Positions 24,152 to 33,224 are shown, counted from the stretch's first letter. The stretch: DNA of 64,000 nucleotides from JTS-RE9 sp964649195 (GCA_964649195.1 CAZYPK010000004.1:8754-72753), one strand, 5' to 3'. Numbers and translations are program-made. The notes: generated by a model not told the origin, from the letters alone.

Positions 24152-24877
24152 ATGCACCTATTCCCCGCCATCGATCTCCGCAACAATCAGGTCGTTCGCC
24201 TTCAGCAGGGCGATTACGACAGGCAGACCACCTATGGTTTGGATCCTGTCGAACAGGCCCGCCTTTTTGCGGAGGCGGGGGCGACGTGGCTGCATGTGGT
24301 CGATCTGGATGGCGCACGCACCGGGCACATGGTGCATCTGGAGATCATCCGCCGCATCTGCAAGGAGACGAAGCTGAAGGTCGAAGTCGGCGGCGGGGTG
24401 CGCAGCGAAGCCTCCATCGATGCGCTGCTCAACGCCGGCGTCACCCGCGTCGTGCTGGGCACGGCTGCTCTTGAGCGATGGTCCTGGTTCGAGGGACTCA
24501 TGGGCAACCCGACCTACCGCGGCCGGCTGGTGCTGGGCCTCGATGCCCGCGAAGGGATGCTGGCCGTCAGCGGCTGGGAGAAGACGACCAACGTCAGCGC
24601 CATCGACATTGCAAAAAAAGTCGGCGACTGGCCCGTCGCCGCGATCGTCTATACCGACATCGCCACCGATGGCACGATGAAAGGCCCCAACGTGGAGGCC
24701 ACGCGGGAAATGGCCCAGGCCACGCATGTCCCCATCGTCGCCAGCGGCGGCGTGGGCACGCTGGCCCATCTGCGGGCCTTGCGCGAACTGCCCATCCAGG
24801 GCGCGATCATCGGCAGATCGCTGTACGAAGGGGCGTTCACCATCGAGGAAGCCTTGGAAGCGTTCGAGGGGGAGTGA
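24152..24877 (+). CDS. hisA: Phosphoribosylformimino-5-aminoimidazole carboxamide ribotide isomerase
   Basis: 241-residue beta/alpha barrel, histidine biosynthesis. FPAIDLRNNQVVRLQQGDY holds the first catalytic Asp, and GLDAREGMLAVSGW the second. VEVGGGVRSE and VASGGVGTL are the two phosphate-binding loops, and YTDIATDGTMKGPN is typical of HisA. No other his gene is in the window, so hisA is not in a his operon here. An imperfect inverted repeat of AGCTGATAGC-type words follows. Confidence 0.95.
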   Translation: MHLFPAIDLRNNQVVRLQQGDYDRQTTYGLDPVEQARLFAEAGATWLHVVDLDGARTGHMVHLEIIRRICKETKLKVEVGGGVRSEASIDALLNAGVTRVVLGTAALERWSWFEGLMGNPTYRGRLVLGLDAREGMLAVSGWEKTTNVSAIDIAKKVGDWPVAAIVYTDIATDGTMKGPNVEATREMAQATHVPIVASGGVGTLAHLRALRELPIQGAIIGRSLYEGAFTIEEALEAFEGE

Positions 24878-25054
24878 AAGCTGTCAGCCATCAGCCATCA
24901 GCTTTCAGCTTCAAGGCATTCGTCGTTCACGCAGCCGCTTGCGGCGTAGCAATCCGCCGCCGCGAGCTTCTTCACCACGATTGATTTCATGCGGCCCATT
25001 CACCCTATGATGCCCTCTCCAAGCTGATAGCTGATAGCTGACCGCTGATAGCTT
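24878..25054. repeat. Inverted CAGCCATCAGC/GCTGATAGC word repeats
   Basis: A left tract of GTCAGCCATCAGC words (24883-24912) faces a right tract of AGCTGATAGCTGATAGCTG words (25019-25052), giving an imperfect foldback. A partial family B core (GCCGCTTGCGGCGTAGCAATC) sits at about 24934-24955 inside. Confidence 0.5.
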
Positions 25055-25059
25055 TTCCC

Positions 25060-27207
25060 ATGCCTTTTGATCCGCATGACATCCTCGCGCCCGGCGGTCC
25101 CATCGCACGCAGGCTGGGCGGGCAGTACGAGCTGCGGCCGCAGCAGAGCGCGATGGTCGATGCGGTTTCGCGCACGCTCAGTGCCGGCGGCAAGCTGCTC
25201 GTCGAAGCGGGCACCGGCGTCGGCAAGTCGTTCGCCTACCTGCTGCCCGCGCTGGCGGCGGTCATCGGCGAAAGGGCCACGCATGAAAACCTGCCCACGC
25301 AGCGGCGAAAACGCATCGTCATCTCCACCCACACCATCGCGCTCCAGGAGCAACTGATCAGCAAGGACATTCCGCTGCTGCGGGCGGTCGTGCCTGATGA
25401 GTTCTCCGCGGTGCTGGTGAAGGGGCGCGGCAACTATGTCTCCCGTCGCCGGTTCAGACAGGCGTCGGAGAAGGCGTTCCAGCTTTTCGGCGAGCCGGAA
25501 CAGATACGCTCGCTGGAGGTGGTGGCGAACTGGATCGGGAAGACCGAGGACGGCACGCTGGCCTCGATGCCGCCGCTTGAGAGGGCGGGCATCTGGGAGA
25601 AGATGCAGAGCGATTCGGGCAACTGCATGGGCAAGCGATGCCCGACCTACAGGAGCTGCTTCTATCAGAACGCCCGAAGGCGGATGGAGAATGCCGATGT
25701 GCTGATCACCAATCACGCCCTCTTTTTTTCCGACCTGGCGCTGCGGGCGGCAGGCGTCGGTTTTCTTCCCGCGTATGACTACGTGATTCTTGATGAAGCC
25801 CACACCGTCGAGGATGTCGCCAGCGATCACTTCGGGCTGCGCAGCAGCGAAGGGCAGATTCGCTTTCTCCTGCACGGTCTTTTTCAGCCTCGCAGCGGCA
25901 AGGGGTATCTGCCGACGCTGGAGCATCAGACCGATTCCGACTTTCTTTCGCGGGCCTGCGAAGCGGTGATGCAGGCGGAGAAGGCGACCAATCGCATGTT
26001 CGACGACCTGATCGACCATCAGGAGACGCGCGGCAGAAGCAACGGCCGCATCGGCGAACCGAATGTCGTCAGCAACCCGATCACCCCGGCGCTGCGCGAA
26101 CTGGCGCTGTCACTGAAACTGCTCAAGGATCATTGCGACCGCGAATCGGATCAGTTCGAGCTGGCCGGCTACATCAATCGCTGCGAGGAGGCGGGCGCGG
26201 TGGTGGCGGCCCTGATCGAACAGACGATGATCGACTGCGTTTACTGGGCGGAAACGCGAACCGGCGGAAGACAGGGAACCCGCAGAAACGTCACGCTCAC
26301 CTGCTCGCCCATCGATGTCGGCCCGCTGATGAAAGCCCGGCTGTTCGAGGCCCAAACAAGCCACGATGAACCGATGGCGGTCGTGCTCACCTCCGCCACC
26401 CTGGCGACCGATTCGCGCGGCGGGGCGGCCGCTTCAGGCGCGCGGCGCGGCGGCGGTGAGCAACGATATGTGCGCGATGGTGAAGAAGATGACGTGGAGA
26501 CGGGGAGCGAAGCCGCAAGCGGCGGCAGGGCGTTTGTCCATATCGCACGCAGGCTTGGCTGCGATGATGCGGCGACGATGCAGCTTGGGTCGCCGTTTGA
26601 TTATGAAAGCCAGGCGGAACTGATCATCGAAGCCGCGATGCCTGAGCCGATGGCGGGCGGTTATTTTGAGAGGCTGTGCCCGACGATCCTGATGCACATC
26701 GATCGCAGCGACGGCGGGGCGTTCGTGCTGTTCACCAGCTTCGATCTGCTTCGCCGGTGCGCCCAGTGGCTGCGCCAGCCCCTGGCGCAGCGGGGCATGC
26801 CGATGCTGGTGCATGGCGAAGGCGAACAGCGCACTCAGTTGCTCGAACGCTTCCGCGGCGATTCGCGCAGCGTGCTGCTGGGCGCCGACAGCTTCTGGCA
26901 GGGGGTCGATGTGCGAGGCGAGTCGCTTCGCAACGTGATCATCACCCGTCTGCCTTTCGCGGTGCCTGATCGTCCGCTGATTGAAGCGAGAATGGAACGG
27001 ATCAAGGCGCGGGGCGGCAACCCGTTCGGCGAATACTCGCTGCCCGAGGCGATATTGAAATTCAAGCAGGGCTTTGGCCGGCTGATCCGATCGAAGTCCG
27101 ATCGCGGCACGGTGGTGGTGCTCGACAGCCGCATCACCACGAAAACGTATGGCCATCAGTTCATCGCCGCACTGCCGAAGCTGCCGGTGAAGCGGGTGCG
27201 GTCTTGA
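25060..27207 (+). CDS. DinG-type superfamily 2 helicase (XPD-like)
   Basis: 715 residues. Walker A EAGTGVGKS (49-57), DEAH (245-248), a C-terminal helicase half with LLGADSFWQGVDVRGE and FKQGFGRLIRS. Three iron-sulphur cysteines C189, C194 and C200 have the same spacing as C194/C199/C205 of E. coli DinG. The fourth position, in GRGNYVS, is Ser128 instead of Cys. A low-complexity insert of about 40 residues follows SATLATD (about 452-490) and includes the GCCGCAAGCGGC palindrome at 26512-26523. Probable 5'-3' DNA helicase in repair. Confidence 0.9.
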   Translation: MPFDPHDILAPGGPIARRLGGQYELRPQQSAMVDAVSRTLSAGGKLLVEAGTGVGKSFAYLLPALAAVIGERATHENLPTQRRKRIVISTHTIALQEQLISKDIPLLRAVVPDEFSAVLVKGRGNYVSRRRFRQASEKAFQLFGEPEQIRSLEVVANWIGKTEDGTLASMPPLERAGIWEKMQSDSGNCMGKRCPTYRSCFYQNARRRMENADVLITNHALFFSDLALRAAGVGFLPAYDYVILDEAHTVEDVASDHFGLRSSEGQIRFLLHGLFQPRSGKGYLPTLEHQTDSDFLSRACEAVMQAEKATNRMFDDLIDHQETRGRSNGRIGEPNVVSNPITPALRELALSLKLLKDHCDRESDQFELAGYINRCEEAGAVVAALIEQTMIDCVYWAETRTGGRQGTRRNVTLTCSPIDVGPLMKARLFEAQTSHDEPMAVVLTSATLATDSRGGAAASGARRGGGEQRYVRDGEEDDVETGSEAASGGRAFVHIARRLGCDDAATMQLGSPFDYESQAELIIEAAMPEPMAGGYFERLCPTILMHIDRSDGGAFVLFTSFDLLRRCAQWLRQPLAQRGMPMLVHGEGEQRTQLLERFRGDSRSVLLGADSFWQGVDVRGESLRNVIITRLPFAVPDRPLIEARMERIKARGGNPFGEYSLPEAILKFKQGFGRLIRSKSDRGTVVVLDSRITTKTYGHQFIAALPKLPVKRVRS

Positions 27208-27217
27208 GGGGGGAGGC

Positions 27218-27435
27218 AAGTTCCGGGTTCCGAGTTCCGAGTTCCGAGTTCCGAGTTGAAAGGCAAGGGGGAAGAGGGGAAGGCATTGAGGCACGGAGGG
27301 AAGAGAAGGGGGCCCGGCGACCTTCAGCCTTCAGCATTCAGCCTTCAGCATTCAGCATTCAGTCTTCAGTTGCTTCATCTGGCTTCGCGCACCTGGGCCG
27401 GGGCTTCGCGGACTCAGCCCCAGCCACCCGCCGTC
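27218..27435. repeat. Word-repeat tract with partial family F
   Basis: Tandem GTTCCGA units (27222-27257), then TTCAGCATTCAGCC words (27324-27370), then the right arm of family F (27367-27429, ending GACTCAGCCCCAGCCACCC), abutting family C copy 2. No gene. Confidence 0.65.
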
Positions 27436-27591
27436 GGAAGCAAAAATTCCAAATCACAAATTCCAAATCTCAAACAAACTCGAAAGCGAGCCGAACCGGG
27501 CAAAACCGATCAGAGACCGGATTCCGTTTGATTGCGTTTTTTTGTTTTTGGATCTTGTTTGGAGTTTGGGCATTTGTCATTTGGAACTTCC
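27436..27591. repeat. Family C AT-rich foldback, copy 2
   Basis: 156 bp, same length and ends as copy 1 at 11509-11664. The stop codon of the minus-strand gene starting at 29541 lies inside its right end (27577-27579). Confidence 0.8.
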
Positions 27592-29541
27592 GGCAGGTGG
27601 CTTGGATACCGGGGGTACCGGGGGCGCCGGTCGCAGGCGATAGCGGTTGACCACGTACCAGTTTCGCAGCAGGTCAAGCTGAAAACGAGCCAGTTCGTTG
27701 TCGGCCCAGATCCACAGCCGCGGGGCGTCATCGGGCAGGTGGTTTTCCAGCACATACCACCAGCGATCGACATCGAGCATTCGCAGGAGCTCGGGTCGCT
27801 GGTCGCCGCGCGGGGTGAGCAGCCGTTCGAGCGCCAGCGGGTCGTTGCGGTGGAGCAGGGCGAGCAGGACGGTGCCGGCGGGCAGGTCTTCGCGGAGGAG
27901 AAACTGATGGGCCCGGGCGGTCATGTCGGCGATGGCGTGTACGGGCTGGTCCTGCATCCACAGGGCGAGCTGGATGATTTCGATGACGCCGGTGCGGCCG
28001 GCGAAGTCGTCGGCCATGCGATGCAGCAGGCCGACCTCGTTGCCGGTGAGGCCGATGAGCATCGCGGCGGAAAGCTTCGCCTCATCGTGATAGCGATAGA
28101 CCGGTTTGAGCGGATCGCCCTTGAGGTCCAAGGGCGCCAGCAGGGTGCGAATGAGCCTGGCTGTTTCGTCGGCGGGCAGCCGCCTGGCGGCCAGCGAGAC
28201 CGCCTGATCGCGGATCGCCGATTTCTCGCTGATGCACAGCGGCAGAAAATCCTCGCCGGCCGGCGCAGCCATCGCCCGCAGAATGGCCAGGTGAATCTGC
28301 TCATGCACATCCGGCGGCGGCTTGAGCGTCGAAAGCGGCGCACGCTTTTGGGCATGAGCTTCGGGGATGCCTTCGATGGTCGCCAGCCACGCGACGGGAT
28401 CATCGGCGATGGTCACGATGTCGCTTTGCCTGATGGCCGCGTCGATGAGCAGCGTGCGATCTCGAAACAGGCAGGCCAGGATCAGGGGGCGAAGGTTGAC
28501 GTTGTCATAATCCTCGCGCCTGCACTTGGCAAGGAAGCGCACCAGTGCCGTGTAACCCGGATCATCGCTTGCGGGCGGGGCCTGTCCCGGTTGAAGTTCA
28601 CCGGATCGCGGCGCCAGGGGCAGCGCGAGGATCGCCCGCCAGAAAGCCACCTGGTTGTCATCGTTGACCGCGGCGGGGCCTTGATCGAGAAAGGCGATCA
28701 GCGCGGCCCGGGCTTCATCACCGGCTGCAAGGCCCAGGGCGTAGGCGGCCATGGCGCGAACGCGCGGCGAAGCGGCGGCATCGTTGAGCGCGGCAACGGC
28801 GGCGGCGCGGCTCTGCGATCGGTTACGCAGCGAGGCCCACAGCATGGCCTCGGCGACATCAGGATCGGTCAGGTGAGCGGGGGTTGACGGCGGCTTGATC
28901 GGCAGCCCGATCAGTTGCGAAAAAAGATACGCATGGCGGGCCACGATGGCGTGCGGATCATCGGTCAGGCACGAGAGCATCGATTCATAAACGGCGGCGG
29001 CCTGAAGGTTCCTCATGGCCACAGCGGAGCCGCGCATCTCGGCCAGGCAAACCAGGGCGTTGTACCGCACCGTCGGATCGACATCGGCGGCAAGCTGATA
29101 AAGGAGCGATTGCACACGCTCATCGCCGGCGTGTTCGGGCAGATCCGCGACAAGCTGCATGCCTCGTATCCGCTCTTCGGGATCAACATCGCGCACCACG
29201 ATGCCCAGCCACCGCAGCCAATGGTCCGGCGGGATGCGATCGCGGGTCCAATAGCCCAGTTGGTCGAGCGTGATCAGCAACTCGTGGAAGATCGTTTCAT
29301 CCTCCACCTTCAGCCTGGCAATGGCCCCTTCGACGACCGCGGGATCAGACTCGGCCCGGCGAAGCAGATAGGTCTGCCCGGCGGCGCGGATCGAGGCATC
29401 GTCGCTCTGGAGCTTGTTCAACTGCATCGCCCGATGCACCGGCGGCAGAATCACCCTGGCCAGCGGCACCGCCAGCGTCGTCACGATCAGAACGCTGGCG
29501 ACGAAGAGGTGCCAGTTTCGCTTTTTGGGATGATGAGACAT
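27577..29541 (-). CDS. HEAT-like repeat protein with N-terminal anchor
   Basis: 654 residues. Basic N-terminus MSHHPKKRNWHLF, then one hydrophobic segment (about 14-34), so probably membrane-anchored and exported. Most of the rest is alpha-helical repeat with HEAT character (LLYQLAADVDPTVRYNALVCLAEMRG; MAAYALGLAAGDEARAALIAFLD). No catalytic motif is seen. The C-terminus is Pro-rich, and its last residues GSSK and stop are encoded by the family C repeat. The ATG at 29541 is the first Met before the anchor. Function unknown. Confidence 0.72.
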   Translation of the reverse strand: MSHHPKKRNWHLFVASVLIVTTLAVPLARVILPPVHRAMQLNKLQSDDASIRAAGQTYLLRRAESDPAVVEGAIARLKVEDETIFHELLITLDQLGYWTRDRIPPDHWLRWLGIVVRDVDPEERIRGMQLVADLPEHAGDERVQSLLYQLAADVDPTVRYNALVCLAEMRGSAVAMRNLQAAAVYESMLSCLTDDPHAIVARHAYLFSQLIGLPIKPPSTPAHLTDPDVAEAMLWASLRNRSQSRAAAVAALNDAAASPRVRAMAAYALGLAAGDEARAALIAFLDQGPAAVNDDNQVAFWRAILALPLAPRSGELQPGQAPPASDDPGYTALVRFLAKCRREDYDNVNLRPLILACLFRDRTLLIDAAIRQSDIVTIADDPVAWLATIEGIPEAHAQKRAPLSTLKPPPDVHEQIHLAILRAMAAPAGEDFLPLCISEKSAIRDQAVSLAARRLPADETARLIRTLLAPLDLKGDPLKPVYRYHDEAKLSAAMLIGLTGNEVGLLHRMADDFAGRTGVIEIIQLALWMQDQPVHAIADMTARAHQFLLREDLPAGTVLLALLHRNDPLALERLLTPRGDQRPELLRMLDVDRWWYVLENHLPDDAPRLWIWADNELARFQLDLLRNWYVVNRYRLRPAPPVPPVSKPPAGSSK

Positions 29542-29624
29542 CGGAAATACACGCGGAGACACGACAAGGATAGCAGGCGGAGGATGACAGGGTAACGATT
29601 CCGGGCAAGCATAGTCCGATGGGA

Positions 29625-29860
29625 GAGGGGAAGGCACGAAGGCACAGAGGCACGAATGCTGAATGCTGAATGCTGAAGGGGGGGGAAATGGCCAATGACC
29701 ATTGCAAATTGCAAAATGCAAATTGAAGAGAGGCAGACGCGCATCCCCAGGTGATCGGTTGCCCGCTCCGCCATTTTGCAATTTTCACTTTGCAATGGTC
29801 ATTGGCCATTTTCCCCCCTTCAGCATTCAGCATTCAGCCTTCGTGCCTTCCCTCTTCCCC
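29625..29860. repeat. Long foldback with GCTGAATGCTGAA words (family D)
   Basis: Arms of about 90 bp: the left runs from GAGGGGAAGGCACGAAGGCA through three GCTGAAT units and AAATGGCCAATGACCATTGC; the right is the near-perfect reverse complement ending GTGCCTTCCCTCTTCCCC. It occupies most of the 506-base spacer between divergent genes. Confidence 0.8.
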
Positions 29861-30047
29861 TGATCGCTCCGTCGGCTCAGGTCCGAACCCGGTTATTCCA
29901 CGGAAGAAGGCGGGGCGCCGCGGGATTGGCAAATTGCGGGGGATATTTGGCCGATGACAGATTGGAATGTTGTCACCGGCGCGAACCCGTTTCGCCCGGG
30001 GGGCGTATCGTTGGGAACCACCTTGCAACACGTTTGGAGTCGAGAAG

Positions 30048-31295
30048 ATGATGCCCTATGCCGCCACAAACTTGAATGCCTTGCTTCGTCGCCTCGTGAT
30101 CCTGCCGCTGCTGGCGCTGGCCCTGCTGGCGCTGCCCGGCTGTTTCATTCTTCCGCTGGAGCCCAAGACCAAGGGCGCGGCGACGGATCAGTACCGGCTG
30201 GAGATGGAGTTCCTGCCCAACGCCCGCATGGTGCGTGAAGACACCAGCCCGTGGTGGGATCTGGGACGCATGGCGTTTGTCGAGGGCACCGATCGCATCA
30301 TCATCCTTGGCCGCACGACCTCCTACGCGGACAAGGATGAGGATCACGAACCCATTCCCGACACGATGCGCGACCGCAAGCTCGAGCGCGTCTGGGTCAC
30401 CATCCGCAGCGATATTCCGCTGGGCAAGGCTCAGAAACTGGAAGACATGGAAATCGAATTCCTCACGGGGTACGATGTGAACAACCTGGACTCCAAGGGC
30501 TTCTTCAACGGCCCGGCCCTGATGAAAGGTTTCATCAACCTGGTCGAGGAATCACCGGACAACGTCGTGGTGATATTCGACATGGAAGTTCGTCCCAACA
30601 AGCCGTTCCAGGCTGAGAACTGGAAGATCGAAGGCAAGCACACGATTCCGGTGATTCCCGAAGGGCGCATCGCCACCCGGGCGGTTACGCGCGATGTGAC
30701 GCAGGCGGCGGAGCAGCCGGTCCCGGCCGTATCGGTGGCGAGTGTGCCCGCCACGCCGGTCGCCGCGCCGCTGGTGCCGCCTGCGATTGGCAACGGCAAC
30801 GCGGGCGGCGATGCTCAGCCTGCCGCGGATGTCGGCAACACCACGCCCGTCGTCGCCAAGGAACTGCCGGTCAAGTCGGTCGTTGGCCGGTGGTCGTATG
30901 ACACGCCGGGCTTCGACTATCGCTTTCAGTTCGAGGACAACGGGAAGTTCATCTACTCCAGCACGCGCGGCGATGGCGTCAATGACGGCTACGAAGCGAT
31001 GATGGTGTCCGGTTCCTACGAAGTGAAACGCAACAAGACTTCCGAGTGGGTGGTGCTGGTGATCGATCGCGACACCTTCGGCGGCTTCAAAGGCGAGGAT
31101 CGCACGGCGCTGCTGAGGCTCGAATGGAACGGGGACAATCCGATCCTCACCGGTGAACACACCATGACGCGCTCCAACAAGGCGGTCCGTTTCGCCTGCA
31201 AGCCGGGCGGATACCAGGACATGAACAAGGTGCTGCCCCCGCGCGGTCGCCGCAAGGACCTGCCCCCGGAGCCGAATCCCAAGCCGTTCTGGTGA
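30048..31295 (+). CDS. Lipoprotein with Pro/Ala-rich linker
   Basis: 415 residues. A signal peptide of 31 residues ends in the lipobox LALPGC (Cys32). Residues about 50-200 form an unassigned beta-rich domain. Residues about 215-285 are an Ala/Pro/Val linker, and the last 125 residues are a lipocalin-like or DUF-type beta domain (VVGRWSYDTPGFDYRFQFEDNGKFIYSS). Anchored in the envelope; function unknown. The double ATG at 30048/30051 is the start. Confidence 0.75.
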   Translation: MMPYAATNLNALLRRLVILPLLALALLALPGCFILPLEPKTKGAATDQYRLEMEFLPNARMVREDTSPWWDLGRMAFVEGTDRIIILGRTTSYADKDEDHEPIPDTMRDRKLERVWVTIRSDIPLGKAQKLEDMEIEFLTGYDVNNLDSKGFFNGPALMKGFINLVEESPDNVVVIFDMEVRPNKPFQAENWKIEGKHTIPVIPEGRIATRAVTRDVTQAAEQPVPAVSVASVPATPVAAPLVPPAIGNGNAGGDAQPAADVGNTTPVVAKELPVKSVVGRWSYDTPGFDYRFQFEDNGKFIYSSTRGDGVNDGYEAMMVSGSYEVKRNKTSEWVVLVIDRDTFGGFKGEDRTALLRLEWNGDNPILTGEHTMTRSNKAVRFACKPGGYQDMNKVLPPRGRRKDLPPEPNPKPFW

Positions 31296-31315
31296 TCGAG
31301 GTTTTTTGAAGTCCA

Positions 31316-31620
31316 ACGATCCAATAAGCCCCTAAGCCCCGCCCGGAAGGGCGCGGGCCAAGGGGTGCCCGATGAACATTTTGTTGACGATACACGCTGT
31401 GGATCGATCACCCCTTGGCCCGCGCCCTTCCGGGAGCCTGAGAACTTTTGGGTGGCTGGGGCTGAAGGCTCTGCGCAAGCCCCGGCCCAAGGGACCATCA
31501 GCGATCAGTTGCCTCACCTTGCTTTGTGCGCCTGGGCCGGGGCTTCGCGGACTCAGCCCCAGCCACCCGGACCCCCGGAATAAGTTCTCAGGCTCCGGGC
31601 GGGGCTTATTCGAAGTTCAG
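31316..31620. repeat. Nested foldback containing family F copy 1
   Basis: An outer GC-rich pair (AAGCCCCGCCCGGA near 31330 with a CCGGGCGGGGCTTATT end near 31605), a second pair (GGAAGGGCGCGGGCCAAGGGGT with its complement at about 31417-31436), and inner family F (31450-31568) are nested. It fills the 340-base spacer between convergent genes. Confidence 0.75.
31450..31568. repeat. Family F foldback, copy 1
   Basis: 119 bp, ends GGGTGGCTGGGGCTGA and TCAGCCCCAGCCACCC. The second copy is at 44767-44881 and a right-arm fragment at 27367-27429. The left arm has a few changes, so pairing is not perfect. Confidence 0.8.
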
Positions 31621-31635
31621 GCTCGGACATTGCCG

Positions 31636-32961
31636 TCACGGCTTCACCGGCACCGCCACGCACCGGGCCACCTCCCTGCCATCGTCGGTGTTCCATATCC
31701 GCACTTCACCATCGTGACCGCCTGATGCGGCGCGCCGCGTGGCCGGGTGCAGGGCGATCGCGTAAACGAAATCCTGATGGCCGTCGAACTGCTTCAGCGG
31801 CTTGCGGTCCCCGGCGTTGAACAGCCGCACCGATTTGTCGGCGGAGCAGGCCAGCAGCGCATCGCCATCGCGGATCAGTTCATAGACCTCGCCGCCCAGG
31901 CCCATGTCGCCGATGCGCTTGGAATCGCCCAGGTTCCAGAGCATGATCCGTCGGTCCCGTCCGCCGGAATAAACCTTGTCGCCGTCGGGATGAAACGCCA
32001 CCGCATGCACCTGGTCGTTGTGGTCGAGGTAGCCTGCGATCATTTCGCCTTGCCTGGTGAGGTCGAAAGCCCTGGCGGTCTTGTCGCGGCTGGCGGAGGC
32101 GAGCTTCGTGCCGTCGTGACTGAAGGCCACGGCGCTGACCCAGTCGGAATGGTTGGAGATGGTGAGTGTGGGTTCGTAAGACTGTCCATCGAACAGGCGA
32201 ATGACGCCATCGCCGCCGGCGGTGGCGATGTGCCTGCCATCCGGGCTGAACTTCACATCGAACACGACATCGGTCGCGGTGTGGAGCACGTGCTTCACCT
32301 TGCCGTCGGCCAGTTGGATCAGGCGGACCTCGCCCGATTCGCCGGGCGTTCCACCGGCGACGGCAAGCGTCCGGCCATCGGCGCTCAGCGCCAGCCCGTG
32401 GATGCGCTGGGGCATGTCGCCGATGCGGCGCTGAAGCGCGCCATCGGCGGGGCTGCGAAGAAGAAGCTCGTGGTAGCCGCCGATGATGAGCGTTGAACCG
32501 TCCGCGTTGAACAGCATCGCGGTCACAGGCAGCGGCCGGGCATAGCTTTCGGGCGCGGCGGGGTGTTCGACGCGGGGCAGAATCTCCATCAGCGGCAGCT
32601 TCACATCGCCGCCGTCGTATTTCGCCCCTTGCTCGATCCACTTCTTCACCCGTGCGATCTGATCCCTGGGCAGCGGATCGGCCTTCCTGGGCATGCGCTC
32701 ATCCTGGTCATCGACGATGAGCAGACGATACAGCTCACTTGCATCAGGCTTGCCAGGAGTGACCGCCGGTTCCTCGCTGGAGCCGGGTTTGAGGAGATGC
32801 TCGAACGTGTCCAGCCGGTATTTGCTTTTTGCCTCCTTTGCACCGTGACAGCCCTGGCAATTCCTGACCAGCAGAGGTGCGATGTGACGGCGAAAGCTGA
32901 TCGCATCCTCAGCGAAGGCGGGGGAAGGAAGAAGAAGACAAAGGAGAATGATCCATCGCAT
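31636..32961 (-). CDS. Planctomycete PSCyt1/WD40 protein
   Basis: 441 residues. Signal peptide MRWIILLCLLLPSPAFA. A c-type haem motif CQGCH (C35-x2-C38-H39) in the PSCyt1 arrangement (FRRHIAPLLVRNCQGCHG...KYRLDTFEHLL...P..SELYRLL...RMPRKADPLP) occupies about residues 20-115. WD40 repeats fill the rest (FSPDGRHIATAGGDGVIRLFD; FSHDGTKLASASRDKTARAFD; FHPDGDKVYSGGRDRRIMLWN). It is a secreted putative electron-transfer or scaffold protein characteristic of planctomycetes; role unproven. Confidence 0.92.
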   Translation of the reverse strand: MRWIILLCLLLPSPAFAEDAISFRRHIAPLLVRNCQGCHGAKEAKSKYRLDTFEHLLKPGSSEEPAVTPGKPDASELYRLLIVDDQDERMPRKADPLPRDQIARVKKWIEQGAKYDGGDVKLPLMEILPRVEHPAAPESYARPLPVTAMLFNADGSTLIIGGYHELLLRSPADGALQRRIGDMPQRIHGLALSADGRTLAVAGGTPGESGEVRLIQLADGKVKHVLHTATDVVFDVKFSPDGRHIATAGGDGVIRLFDGQSYEPTLTISNHSDWVSAVAFSHDGTKLASASRDKTARAFDLTRQGEMIAGYLDHNDQVHAVAFHPDGDKVYSGGRDRRIMLWNLGDSKRIGDMGLGGEVYELIRDGDALLACSADKSVRLFNAGDRKPLKQFDGHQDFVYAIALHPATRRAASGGHDGEVRIWNTDDGREVARCVAVPVKP

Positions 32962-32991
32962 GTTGCGTACTCAAGTTGGCATGGATAAGAG

Positions 32992-33012
32992 CCGCGACTC
33001 AACGAGTCGCGG
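32992..33012. repeat. Family A solo hairpin
   Basis: Stem CCGCGACTC / GAGTCGCGG with loop AAC, preceded by AAGAG and followed by AGATGAACAG. The opposite hairpin is absent. Confidence 0.7.
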
Positions 33013-33022
33013 AGATGAACAG

Positions 33023-33105
33023 TCTGGACTTCCCCACTCCCGGTGGGCGCGGCGAAAGGACGGCATAATGCTGTCCTTTCGCCGCGCCCACCGGGAGTGG
33101 GGAAG
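33023..33105. repeat. Perfect GC-rich foldback
   Basis: Arms of about 40 bp, from GGACTTCCCCACTCCCGGTG to CACCGGGAGTGGGGAAGTCC, meet at a GGCATAATGCT centre. Perfect or nearly so, implying recent origin or active maintenance. Confidence 0.8.
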
Positions 33106-33224
33106 TCCAATTGGTTATTATTTATTCGTTATTGCTTATTTCTTATTGAAGGGACGATGGACAGCGGCGAAGGCTGCTCCCCCAATAAGCAATAAGCAAT
33201 CATCAATAAATAATAACCAATTGC
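33106..33224. repeat. AT-rich foldback adjacent to the GC-rich one
   Basis: Left arm CAATTGGTTATTATTTATTC through TTATTG; right arm CAATAAGCAATAAGCAATCA through AATAACCAATTG. Around 40 bp each across a 40-base centre. With the preceding unit it fills the spacer before the DUF3299 gene. Confidence 0.78.
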
